The notes under the pieces: model-generated
Database searches by the model: none
The model's input: only the letters and a program-made list of their open reading frames with translations
What the model was told of the DNA's origin: nothing
DNA from: Kiloniellales bacterium
Lineage (GTDB): Bacteria > Pseudomonadota > Alphaproteobacteria > Kiloniellales > JAKSDN01
Direction of reading: 5' to 3'
Assembly: GCA_022360075.1 (NCBI GenBank)
Contig: JAKSDN010000564.1
Location: 1 to 13,006 of the forward strand
Length of the DNA: 13,006 nucleotides
Made by a program: the position numbers and the translations under genes
Part shown: in pieces, positions 4,951-11,755 of the stretch
Layout of the letters: every line of letters begins with the position of its first letter
How positions within the stretch are numbered: the first letter of the stretch is position 1

Positions 4951-7900
4951 CTAGGGACCGAAGAAGATGTCGGTGCTGTCGAGGCTGTCGACCGTGACGT
5001 TGTCGATCACCGCCAGGACCTCCGCCGCGCCGCCATTGCCGTCGTTGACGACCAGAGCGCTGTCTTCGGCGTCACCGCCGAGGCCGGCGGAGTCGGCCGC
5101 GACGAAGCTCGCCTCGCCAGCGCCGTCGCCGAAGACCAGGCCGCCCAGGAGGCCGAAGAGGTCCGTGCCGTCCTCGAAGTCGGTGACGAGATCGGCACGG
5201 TCCAGGGTCTCGCCGCCGTCGCCCGCGCGGAAGACGAAGCGATCCGCGGCCGCACCACCGGTCAGTAGGTCGCGTCCCAAGGCGCCCTCGATCCAGTCCT
5301 CGCCGCTGCCGCCGTCGATGACGTCCTCGCCGGAGCCACCGTAGATCAGGTCGTCGCCGGTCCCGCCGTCGAGGCTGTCGTCGCCGCCGCGTCCGTTGTC
5401 CTCGCCGAAAGCGTCACCGTAGATCCGGTCGGCGCCGTCGCCGCCCTCGACCGTATCGTTGCCGCCTTGGGAGGTCGCGTCGATATCGCGGCCCGCGTCG
5501 CCGATGATCAGGTCGTCGCCGTCGCCGCCGTACAGCAGATCGTCGAGTCCGCGGCTGCCGTCCAAGATGTCCCGGCCGGCATCGCCGATGAGCGTGTCGT
5601 TGCCGGTGCCGCCCTCGAGAAGATCGCTGCCGAGGCTGGAGCGATCCAGGATGTCCCGGCCGACGTCGCCGACGAGAAGGTCGTTGCCGTCACCGCCGTA
5701 AAGGGAATCGCCGCCGTCTTGCGAAAGACCGACTTGGCCTGGGGAGCCGTCAAATCCGATGTCGGCACTGTCATCGGGATCCGGGTCGACGAGCGGCTCC
5801 AGAACCTCCTCGGGTAGTCGGCCCCTCCTCTTGTCTTCCGAAGCGTCGCCATAGATGACGTCGTCGCCCGCGCCGCCGAAAAGCGTGTCCGTGGCCGGTC
5901 GCGGACCGTCACGTCCGTCCGGGCCTGATGCTCCATCGATGGGGTCGCCATTTTCGTCAAGGCCGGGAAGCCCGCCCTGGCCGCCGTCGCCGCCCGCGGC
6001 CGTGCCGAAGATGTCGCCGCTGATGACATCGTTACCCTGGCCGCCATGGATCGTGTCGAATCCGACCCCGACGGCACCTTCCGGTAGCTCGTCCGAGAAC
6101 GCACCCACCAGGCGGGTTTCGTCGTACTCGAGAACATCACCGGCGATGCGGTCATCGCCCTCGCCACCGTAGATCAAGTCGTCGCCGACGAAGACGATCC
6201 CGCCGACGCTGGGGAGCTCCACGACGTCGCCGGTGATCGTGTCGTTGCCCGCGCCGCCGGACAGGGTGTCGTTACCCGCGGGGGGCGACTCGATTGCGAT
6301 CACGTCGCCGGTATCGTCGAGAATCTCCAGCGACTCGCGTCGAATGACATCGCCGACCAGGAAGTCGTCGTCTCGGCCGCTCACGATGTCGTCATCGCCG
6401 TCGCCACCGACGATCGTGCCGTTCACCGAGCCGTTTCCGCCATCGAAGGTGTCGTTGCCGCTGCCGAAGACGACGTCGCCGTTCAGGACTCCGCGGTTGA
6501 CGAAGGTAAGGTCGAGTTCGACGTTGTCGGCGTCCAGCGCCGCCCCGTCACCGCTCTCGTCCGCGTCGGCGGTGATCGTGCCAGTGTTGATGATCCTGCC
6601 CGTGAAGGCGGCGGGGGCGTTGATCTCGATGCCGTCGTCCTCGGCCTCGATCGAATTGCTGTTGACGATGTCGCCGTCAAAGGACACGCCGCCATTGAAG
6701 TCTATGCCGTCGTCCTCGGCGAAGATCTGGCCGCGGTTGACGATGTCTCCTTCGACCTCGTTGTCACCGTTGAACTGGATGCCGTCGTCACCGGACTCGA
6801 TCGTGCCGTGGTTCGTGACGTTTCCGACGAGGCTGCTGAATACGTTGAAGAATATCCCGTCGAAACCCGCATCGATGGTCACGAAATTGGTGACGTTTCC
6901 CGTGAAGCTGCTCCCGATATCGACGAAGACGCCGAATTGATCGGCTGCAATCGTGCCGTGGTTGGTGATGTCGCCCTTGAAAGTGGTGTTCGCGCTGAGC
7001 TCTATGCCGATGCTATCGGCTTCGATCGTCCCGTGATTGACGATGTTGCCCTCGAAGTTGATGCCGAAGTCGAGGTCGATACCGGAGATGTCAGCTTCGA
7101 TTCTGTCGAAGTTGACGATATCGCCGGTGAAGGTGGCATCCCTCTCGGAGGCGTGGACGAAGATCGCTGTCGAGCCGAAACCGTCGCCGCCCGCGATGAT
7201 CTGGCCATGGTTGACGAGGTCGCCCTGGACGTTGACACCGTCGATTGTGATGGTATCGGAGGCCTCCGCGGTGATTCGGCCGTGGTTGACGATATCCCCG
7301 CGATATGTGGGCGTGCCCTCGGTGACCTCGGAGAAGATGTAGAGCGCCGAGCCCAGCGGTTCGCCAGGGGTGCCGCCGCGACCCGCGACGGTGCCGTGGT
7401 TCACGAAGTGGATATCGACGATATCGTCGCCCTCGTCGCCGACCTCCAGCCCGACGCCGATGCTCTCGGCATTGCCCTCGCCGCCGTCGATCACGCCGGA
7501 GCTATAGTTGACGATCGTGACGTCCTCGGCCGAGCCGTCGACATGGACCGTGCCGTCGAGCTGGTCGCCGGTGCCGAGAATCCGGCCGTAGTTGGACAGC
7601 GTGACGTCGGAACCGTCGATCTTGACGGCCCGGCTGAAGCTCTGGATCAGGCCGTGGTTGATGATCCTGGCGTCGTGCTCGGCCTCGCCGAGGTAGATCC
7701 CGTTCGCCTCGCCGTCGATCACGCCGTTGCTGCCGTTGACGATCTTGCCGTCGAAGGCGACGCCATCGGCGATGCGGACCGCCGCCGTCGCGCCCTCGGC
7801 GAAGAGGTCCAATGACAGGATCTCGCCGTGATTGACGATGTCGCCCCGGAAGGTCGTGCCGCCCTCCTCGGCGCCCGAGAAGATGCGGATGCCGTCACCG

Positions 7901-8595
7901 GCAAGTGCGCTCGAATCCTCGGCGCCGCCGCGGCCCTCGATCCTGCCGTAGTTGAAGACCGAGGCCCTGCGGACGTCGCCCTGTTCCTCGCCCGTCTGCA
8001 GGGAGATCCCGGCGCCTTGGTTGCCTTCGCCGGCATCGATCGTCGCGTCGCTGCGGTTGACGATCTTGTATCGGTCGGCCGAGCCGTCGGCGTAGATCGT
8101 GCCGTTGCGCTGGTCGCCCGTGCCGACGATGTCCCCGTAGTTCTGAATGGTGACCCGCTCGCCGCCGATGTTCACGGCGCGGCTGGCGCTGTTCACGGTG
8201 CCGTAGTTGAAGAGCGTTCCGGAGGACTCGCCGCCGTTGGCGAAGTCGATACCGTTGCGTCCGCCATCGATGAGGCCGGCGTTGTTGATGCGGGCCTGGC
8301 GTGCGTCGACCTCGATGGCCGTGTCTTCGGCCGTGATCTCGGCTTCCTCGAAGTTGAACACGGTCGCGTTGTTGGCCTCGATGGCGACGGTCGCCGTCTC
8401 ACCGGTCGTTGCGGCCGTGCCCGAGTTCCTGAAGGTGACCCCGGGGTCGTCGATGGTCAGCAGCGGCGCGCCGGCGACCGCGGCGGCGCTGCCTTCCTCG
8501 AGAAGAAAGAGCTGGCCGTTCTTCTCGCTCGTCAGGGCCTGGTCGGTGCCATCGGGGATCACCGTGGTATTGCTGTTCGCACTGTTGTTGGACAT
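4951..8595 (-). CDS. Large RTX (haemolysin-type calcium-binding) protein with N-terminal beta-helix repeats
   Basis: This 1214-residue, very acidic protein is probably exported by a type I system. The start at 8595 has GAGGAA 9 nt upstream, and there is no N-terminal signal peptide, as expected for type I substrates. Residues about 60-700 are repeats of the form G-(D/N)-I-(V/T)-N-H-G-x-I...DGI, which suggest a right-handed parallel beta-helix of adhesin type. Residues about 710-1105 carry a dozen GGxGxDxIxG calcium-binding repeats (for example GGAGNDTITGD, GGDGNDLLVGD, GGTGDDLIYGG). From about 1118 the serralysin-type C-terminal pattern appears (DRFVFRAGDGGETLDRADLVTDFEDGTDLF), ending STDIFFGP. 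No catalytic domain is visible. A role as surface or matrix adhesin is inferred. No ABC exporter, adaptor or TolC gene is in the window. Confidence 0.92.
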   Translation of the reverse strand: MSNNSANSNTTVIPDGTDQALTSEKNGQLFLLEEGSAAAVAGAPLLTIDDPGVTFRNSGTAATTGETATVAIEANNATVFNFEEAEITAEDTAIEVDARQARINNAGLIDGGRNGIDFANGGESSGTLFNYGTVNSASRAVNIGGERVTIQNYGDIVGTGDQRNGTIYADGSADRYKIVNRSDATIDAGEGNQGAGISLQTGEEQGDVRRASVFNYGRIEGRGGAEDSSALAGDGIRIFSGAEEGGTTFRGDIVNHGEILSLDLFAEGATAAVRIADGVAFDGKIVNGSNGVIDGEANGIYLGEAEHDARIINHGLIQSFSRAVKIDGSDVTLSNYGRILGTGDQLDGTVHVDGSAEDVTIVNYSSGVIDGGEGNAESIGVGLEVGDEGDDIVDIHFVNHGTVAGRGGTPGEPLGSALYIFSEVTEGTPTYRGDIVNHGRITAEASDTITIDGVNVQGDLVNHGQIIAGGDGFGSTAIFVHASERDATFTGDIVNFDRIEADISGIDLDFGINFEGNIVNHGTIEADSIGIELSANTTFKGDITNHGTIAADQFGVFVDIGSSFTGNVTNFVTIDAGFDGIFFNVFSSLVGNVTNHGTIESGDDGIQFNGDNEVEGDIVNRGQIFAEDDGIDFNGGVSFDGDIVNSNSIEAEDDGIEINAPAAFTGRIINTGTITADADESGDGAALDADNVELDLTFVNRGVLNGDVVFGSGNDTFDGGNGSVNGTIVGGDGDDDIVSGRDDDFLVGDVIRRESLEILDDTGDVIAIESPPAGNDTLSGGAGNDTITGDVVELPSVGGIVFVGDDLIYGGEGDDRIAGDVLEYDETRLVGAFSDELPEGAVGVGFDTIHGGQGNDVISGDIFGTAAGGDGGQGGLPGLDENGDPIDGASGPDGRDGPRPATDTLFGGAGDDVIYGDASEDKRRGRLPEEVLEPLVDPDPDDSADIGFDGSPGQVGLSQDGGDSLYGGDGNDLLVGDVGRDILDRSSLGSDLLEGGTGNDTLIGDAGRDILDGSRGLDDLLYGGDGDDLIIGDAGRDIDATSQGGNDTVEGGDGADRIYGDAFGEDNGRGGDDSLDGGTGDDLIYGGSGEDVIDGGSGEDWIEGALGRDLLTGGAAADRFVFRAGDGGETLDRADLVTDFEDGTDLFGLLGGLVFGDGAGEASFVAADSAGLGGDAEDSALVVNDGNGGAAEVLAVIDNVTVDSLDSTDIFFGP
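5446..5697 (-). repeat. Three 84-bp (28-residue) RTX repeats within the large gene
   Basis: Residues 967-994, 995-1022 and 1023-1050 are aligned units of exactly 28 residues. Each has one calcium-binding nonapeptide, then GD(V/A)GRDI and a Ser- or Gly-containing linker. A fourth, 26-residue unit (1051-1076) has diverged. Most RTX proteins have nonapeptides packed directly in tandem; here each is separated by a conserved linker. Confidence 0.8.
6601..7125 (-). repeat. Seven 75-bp (25-residue) beta-helix repeats within the large gene
   Basis: Residues 491-665 divide into seven consecutive units of exactly 25 residues. Each starts G(D/N)(I/V)(V/T)N, followed by a position usually occupied by HGTIEA, then DGI or GI near position 15. 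Related units precede them at 433-457 (25) and 458-490 (33, with an insertion), and another follows from 666. Constant length with varied sequence fits one beta-helix turn per unit. Confidence 0.8.
7273..8283 (-). repeat. Long internal duplication in the N-terminal part of the RTX gene
   Basis: Residues about 105-259 and 288-441 align with an offset of 182-183 residues. Shared landmarks are SRAV(N/K)I, NYG(D/R)I(V/L)GTGDQ, DGSA, GEGN, GRGG, and (F/Y)RGDIVNHG(E/R)I. The two modules are diverged but collinear, so this is an old tandem duplication of about 550 bp. Confidence 0.8.
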
Positions 8596-9003
8596 GATCC
8601 AGTTCCTCTTCGCCTAATGGCTTCGATTGCACTTCGGCTCCCGCCCCCGGAACCGGCTCAGACCGATTGACGCTTTGGAGACCCGGCTTGCTCGACCACC
8701 GTCAGGCACAAAGAGACCGGTCGCGGAGCCCGCCTGGGCATCGCTCGGCGTCGGTATCTCTCGGCTCTTTCGGGTGTCCTTCGGCAGCGCAAATCCGCGC
8801 CGCACCTCACTTCGCGAGCAAGTCGCTTGTCAGGTCTATTTCTCCTCGTTCGTACCTGAACTCTTGTTGCTGCAAGATCAGCCTAGAGATTAATCACTTC
8901 GTTCTTGGCGGCAATGAAGCCTTCCTTTTAGGGCCTAAACGGAATTGTTGATCCGTTCGGCCTCCCTCAAAAGACAGCTTGCCGCCGCGCGGCACGGCCT
9001 GCG
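8596..9003. other. Upstream region of the RTX gene without a supported gene
   Basis: About 400 nt with no credible coding frame. It should contain the RTX promoter, perhaps in the AT-richer part at about 8840-8945, but I could not place a -35/-10 pair with confidence. A hairpin lies at 8932-8962 and a GCCGCGCGGC palindrome at 8984-8993. Confidence 0.5.
8932..8962 (-). terminator. Hairpin downstream of the small ORF at 9004-9237
   Basis: GGCC and AACGGA (8932-8943) pair with TCCGTT and GGCC (8952-8962), with a small internal bulge and an 8-nt loop. It begins 41 nt after the stop of the minus-strand small ORF. No T-tract follows on either strand, so its role as a terminator is uncertain. Confidence 0.3.
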
Positions 9004-9237
9004 CTAAGGTTTCACTTTGGTCTTCTTGTTGTCGTTGGCGCAGCGCGCAGCAACACAGAACTCGTCGCCGAAATCGCACGATCGGAGGACGGCCCCAAGG
9101 CCGACCCGGCCATTCCCATGGCGTCGATCGCCGCTGGGTGCTGTCCTAGAACCGCGGGCGGGGCCCGCAACGAGAACATGCCAGCGGACAGGGCCTGGGC
9201 CGGTCAGTGTTCTCAAGATCTCCTGAAAAGACGACAT
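9004..9237 (-). CDS. Possible small hypothetical protein, 77 residues
   Basis: The only frame in the 1.1-kb gap with a convincing start. ATG at 9237 is preceded by GAGGAA at 8 nt spacing, resembling the site before the RTX gene (GAGGAA, 9 nt). The product begins MSSFQEILRTLTGPGPVRW and ends CANDNKKTKVKP. The middle is rich in Gly, Arg and Ala, as chance frames in GC-rich DNA often are. It has three cysteines, no membrane segment and no domain I recognise. It lies on the RTX gene's strand, about 400 nt upstream. A hairpin follows its stop, and two more hairpins lie 90-175 nt before its start. It may not be a real gene. Confidence 0.3.
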   Translation of the reverse strand: MSSFQEILRTLTGPGPVRWHVLVAGPARGSRTAPSGDRRHGNGRVGLGAVLRSCDFGDEFCVAARCANDNKKTKVKP

Positions 9238-9332
9238 GATCGAAGTTCCTCGCAATCCGAATCAGGACAGGAAGCGATCTCGACAGCACTGGGTTTATCG
9301 GTTGGGTCGTCGTTGTTAGGGTCTCGCGCTCT

Positions 9333-9410
9333 CTGCCTCGCCGGCACGGACCGGCGAGACAGGGGTCGGAGAGAGGAGACACTTGGCGCGCCAGGGGGTA
9401 CGGCGCCAAG
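9333..9410. other. Two adjacent strong hairpins in non-coding DNA
   Basis: The first hairpin is CTGCCTCGCCGG-6 nt-CCGGCGAGACAG (9333-9362), a 12-bp stem with one mismatch. The second is CTTGGCGC-13 nt-GCGCCAAG (9382-9410), an 8-bp perfect stem. They are 19 nt apart. They could be a structured leader of the small ORF on the minus strand, part of a small RNA, or a terminator-like pair; the sequence does not decide. Confidence 0.4.
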
Positions 9411-9656
9411 ATCGAGAGTCGACAGAGCAGGCTGAGGCGAACCCACAGTCTAAACCGACACCTCCGGTCTCCTCTCCCCAGGCAATGCGGTTGCCGAGCC
9501 CCTCCGAACCGTCCTGGTCCGGAAATCAAGACTTGGCGCATTGTGCGCGTCGCGTGAATTGCCGAAGTCTGAATAGGGCTGCACGCAAATTGGGGAAGTC
9601 GCTCGGGGGCGCGGGGCGGCCTTCCTCACGAGGGTTTTACCGGTAGAGTGGAAAAA

Positions 9657-9674
9657 GTGTGACGGCCGTCACAC
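9657..9674. promoter_or_regulatory. Perfect 18-bp palindrome, CRP-family-type operator
   Basis: GTGTGACGGCCGTCACAC is fully palindromic and contains TGTGA-N6-TCACA, the exact half-site pair of the CRP consensus. Its centre is 70 nt before the ATG of the second LysR gene. TATTCT at 9716-9721 could be a -10 element, which would place the palindrome near -62, a normal class I activator position, but the leader would then be only about 8 nt. The nearest minus-strand start is over 400 nt away, so the LysR gene is the likely target. Confidence 0.6.
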
Positions 9675-9735
9675 CTTCGGCGTTGGACCTCGGCGCGAAA
9701 ACCCCACATTTGAACTATTCTAATGTGAGTAGCCA

Positions 9736-10629
9736 ATGGACTGGGACGCGTACAGGTACTTCTTGGCAGTAGCCGATACGGGCAGCCTCTCGGCGGCCGC
9801 TCGCAGCTTGCGGGTCAGCCAGCCGACCGTGGGCCGTCAGGTCCAGGTGCTTGAGCAGGCGCTCAACGTGCGGCTGTTCGACCGCCGGCCCGACGGCTAC
9901 GCCATGACCGAGGCGGGACAGCGGATCCTCGAGCTGGTGCGCGATATCGATGGCGCCATGGATGTCATCAAGCGGCGGGTCGGCGGCGAGAACGGCAAGC
10001 TCGCCGGCAAGGTCCGCATCACCGCCGCCCAAGGCATCGGCACCTACTGGCTGCCCGAGCAGATCCACCGTCTGACGCTGCGATACCCCGAGATCGAGAT
10101 CGAGCTCTGCGTCTGCGTCCCGCCTCTCGATCTCGCCCGCCACCAGGCCGACATCGCCATTCGCCTTGGCGATCCCAGCGACGACCGCCTGATCGGCCGC
10201 TGCGTGGCAAAGGTCTGCTTCGGTCTCTTTGGCGCTTCGAGCTATCTCGAGCGGCGCGGCGCGCCGGCGTGCCTCGAGGACCTGGCCGGCCACGACATCA
10301 TCGAGTCGAGCGGGGAGATCGCGAACCTGCCCCAGGCCAAGATCCTGCGCGACCACGCGGCCGGCTGCCGGACCGTGCGCTTTGCCTGCGACAACCTGCT
10401 GACGCAGTTCTCGGCCATGGCCGCTGGATGCGGCCTGCTCGCCGTACCCCTCTACATGGCCGAAGCGGCGCCGCAGATCCGGCGCGTGTTGGCCGACAGC
10501 TTCGAGGTCGAAGTGGATCTCTGGCTGCTCACCCACCGCGACCACAAGGAAACGGCGCGCGTGCGCGCGGTCACCGAACACCTCTGCGATGCGGTACGTC
10601 GGGACCGCGAAACTCTCACCGGGCGGTAA
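9736..10629 (+). CDS. LysR-family transcriptional regulator (second paralogue)
   Basis: This 297-residue LysR-type regulator has its helix-turn-helix at residues 3-62 (SLSAAARSLRVSQPTVGRQV, VRLFDRRPDGYAMTEAGQ). The effector domain starts near residue 90 (GKVRITAAQGIGTYWLPEQI; DIAIRLGDPSDDRLIGRC; GCGLLAVPLYMAE). It aligns with the LysR protein at 3030 without gaps over at least the first 100 residues; by eye, 33 of the first 50 are identical, including MDWD at the start. It ends RDRETLTGR without the longer tail of the other copy. A perfect CRP-type palindrome lies upstream. The gene before it on the other strand is far away, so its target is not obvious; the PEP-CTERM gene 135 nt downstream is on the same strand. 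Confidence 0.93.
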   Translation: MDWDAYRYFLAVADTGSLSAAARSLRVSQPTVGRQVQVLEQALNVRLFDRRPDGYAMTEAGQRILELVRDIDGAMDVIKRRVGGENGKLAGKVRITAAQGIGTYWLPEQIHRLTLRYPEIEIELCVCVPPLDLARHQADIAIRLGDPSDDRLIGRCVAKVCFGLFGASSYLERRGAPACLEDLAGHDIIESSGEIANLPQAKILRDHAAGCRTVRFACDNLLTQFSAMAAGCGLLAVPLYMAEAAPQIRRVLADSFEVEVDLWLLTHRDHKETARVRAVTEHLCDAVRRDRETLTGR

Positions 10630-10676
10630 GGTGCGGCCGCGCTTGGCCAGTCCGGGCATCGGAAAAATCCGGTCAC

Positions 10677-10735
10677 CCCTATTCAGAGGCTTTCATCGAC
10701 AGTGAAAGGGCGCGCTCGGATGATCGCGTGAGTTT
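10677..10735 (+). promoter_or_regulatory. Conserved element before the first PEP-CTERM gene (copy 1)
   Basis: 59 nt align without gaps to 11756-11814, with 44 identical positions by hand count. The first 24 nt (starting CCCTATTCAGA) match at 22. It lies 88 nt before the start codon, against 84 nt for copy 2. The rest of the leader between the element and the start codon differs, except for the CTCATGATC around the ATG. It could be a shared promoter/operator or a conserved 5' untranslated segment. Confidence 0.55.
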
Positions 10736-10764
10736 CACCCGCCTCCTCGAGGAGCGATGGCCTC

Positions 10765-11532
10765 ATGATCTTCGTTCGGACGCCGCGGTCGCCTCTTACC
10801 GTGGCCGCGCAATTCGCCCTTGTCGCCTGTTCCCTCGTGCTGGGAACCGGCAAGGCCCAGGCGATCCCGCTCACCGATCTCTTCGCCGGCGGGCCAGGCT
10901 CCACGATCGCCGTGGGCGATGCGGTCTTCTCCGATTGGATGCTCATCGCCAATGATGCCGAGACCGACCTGTCTCAGATCGAGGTGACGGCTTTGGCGGG
11001 CGCCGGGGGCGATCCTGGTCTCCTTTTCGTCGACACGGGCGGCGTTCTGGTCGCCGAAATGTCCGACGACTTCTTCGAATTGACGGAACCGCCCTCGGAC
11101 TTCTTCGACATCACCTTTCAATACACCGTCACTAGCCCGAGTCGGCAACTCGACGAGGCCGCGCTGGAGCTGGTGGATTTCACGATTGCCGGCACCGGGG
11201 CCCTGACGATCGACGAGACCGTCGAAACGGGCGATCAGAGCAACGCCCTTGCGGATCTGTCCGTCTTCGCGTTCGGCATTCCGGACCCGGTCGAGACGCA
11301 GTTGCTGGATATCCAGAGCTTCGCGCCTCAAGAGATCTTCGTCGTCACGACGAACCTGTTCGCCGTCGCGGGCGGTCCAGGCGATCGCGCGGAGCTCACG
11401 CAGTTCGGGCAGCGCTTCGCCGGGGCCGCGGTGCCCGAACCGGCGAGCCTGGGCCTCTTGCTCGCCGGATTGGCCGGCCTCGGTGTCATGAGCCGATCTT
11501 CGCGCAAAGCGCGAGATGGACGGGTCTCCTAA
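10765..11532 (+). CDS. PEP-CTERM sorting domain protein (first of two paralogues)
   Basis: This 255-residue exported protein has a signal peptide at about 1-33 (basic start, hydrophobic core, cleavage after KAQA). The mature part begins IPLTDLFAGG and includes GDAVFSDWMLIAND and ITFQYTVT. The C-terminus is a PEP-CTERM sorting signal: VPEPAS at 223-228, a hydrophobic stretch (LGLLLAGLAGLGVM), then an Arg/Lys-rich tail. Such proteins are processed by an exosortase and are often tied to exopolysaccharide or biofilm matrix; no exosortase is in the window. The ATG at 10765 has GAGGAG 10 nt upstream. A three-codon frame, ATG GCC TCA TGA, overlaps the start through ATGA. The central domain is shared with the next gene; I do not know a named function for it. 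Confidence 0.88.
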   Translation: MIFVRTPRSPLTVAAQFALVACSLVLGTGKAQAIPLTDLFAGGPGSTIAVGDAVFSDWMLIANDAETDLSQIEVTALAGAGGDPGLLFVDTGGVLVAEMSDDFFELTEPPSDFFDITFQYTVTSPSRQLDEAALELVDFTIAGTGALTIDETVETGDQSNALADLSVFAFGIPDPVETQLLDIQSFAPQEIFVVTTNLFAVAGGPGDRAELTQFGQRFAGAAVPEPASLGLLLAGLAGLGVMSRSSRKARDGRVS

Positions 11533-11568
11533 GGTGACACTTTGACCGAGGCTGCCCTCGGGCACCTT
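11531..11568 (+). terminator. Nested hairpin after the first PEP-CTERM gene
   Basis: AAGGTG (11531-11536) pairs with CACCTT (11563-11568), enclosing CCGAGG-CTGC-CCTCGG (11546-11561). It starts at the stop codon. No T-tract follows, so intrinsic termination is possible but not shown. Confidence 0.4.
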
Positions 11569-11685
11569 ATCCACCACGACCGGGTACCACTAAAGAACCG
11601 TAGGAGGGGCAAAAAGTCGGAGCAGTGTTGGCAGTATCGAGCGAAGGTGGCGCAGTCCGGTCTTGGCTGCGGCGCCGGCGTGCGT

Positions 11686-11722
11686 GCTTCGAGACGCCCC
11701 TTTGGGGCTCCTCAGCATGAGG
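11686..11722. repeat. Short dispersed palindromic repeat of alphaproteobacterial type
   Basis: The wording GCTTCGAGACGCCCC...GGGGCTCCTCAGCATGAGG closely resembles the CTTCGAGACG-stem-CTCCTCAGGATGAGG intergenic repeat found many times in alphaproteobacterial genomes (recalled pattern, not searched). GCCCC-TTT-GGGGC forms the central stem. It lies 34 nt before copy 2 of the PEP-CTERM upstream element. Confidence 0.6.
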
Positions 11723-11755
11723 AAGGCCTTTGCTGGCATTAAAGAATCTGACGAA

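Larger units (their letters stand above)
9238..9735. other. Gene-free region before the second LysR gene
   Basis: About 500 nt without a supported gene. It contains two adjacent hairpins (9333-9410) and, near the LysR start, a perfect 18-bp palindrome (9657-9674). Short frames on both strands here lack ribosome binding sites and recognisable domains. Confidence 0.5.

Noticed and set aside
5446..7125. Regular 75- and 84-bp periodicity that could suggest a CRISPR array
   Set aside because: The repeats are diverged at the DNA level, lie in one long open frame, and encode beta-helix and RTX units.
6808..7815. 335-codon plus-strand frame rich in Asp and Val
   Set aside because: It is the antisense of the RTX repeats; its periodicity mirrors the repeats of the real gene.
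9534..9548. Sigma-54-like sequence TGGCGCATTGTGCGC
   Set aside because: The -24 half is acceptable, but the -12 half lacks TTGC. It lies about 190 nt from the next start, and no enhancer-type regulator is nearby.
9715..10659. 314-codon minus-strand frame
   Set aside because: Exact antisense of the second LysR gene; no domain and no ribosome binding site.
10630..10764. Sigma-54 promoter before the first PEP-CTERM gene, as reported for some PEP-CTERM genes
   Set aside because: I looked for GG-N10-GC with the proper flanks in both PEP-CTERM upstream regions and found no good match.
10735..11577. 280-codon minus-strand frame, and a similar one at 11861-12655
   Set aside because: Antisense shadows of the two PEP-CTERM genes. 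Their mutual similarity is explained by the paralogy of the sense genes.
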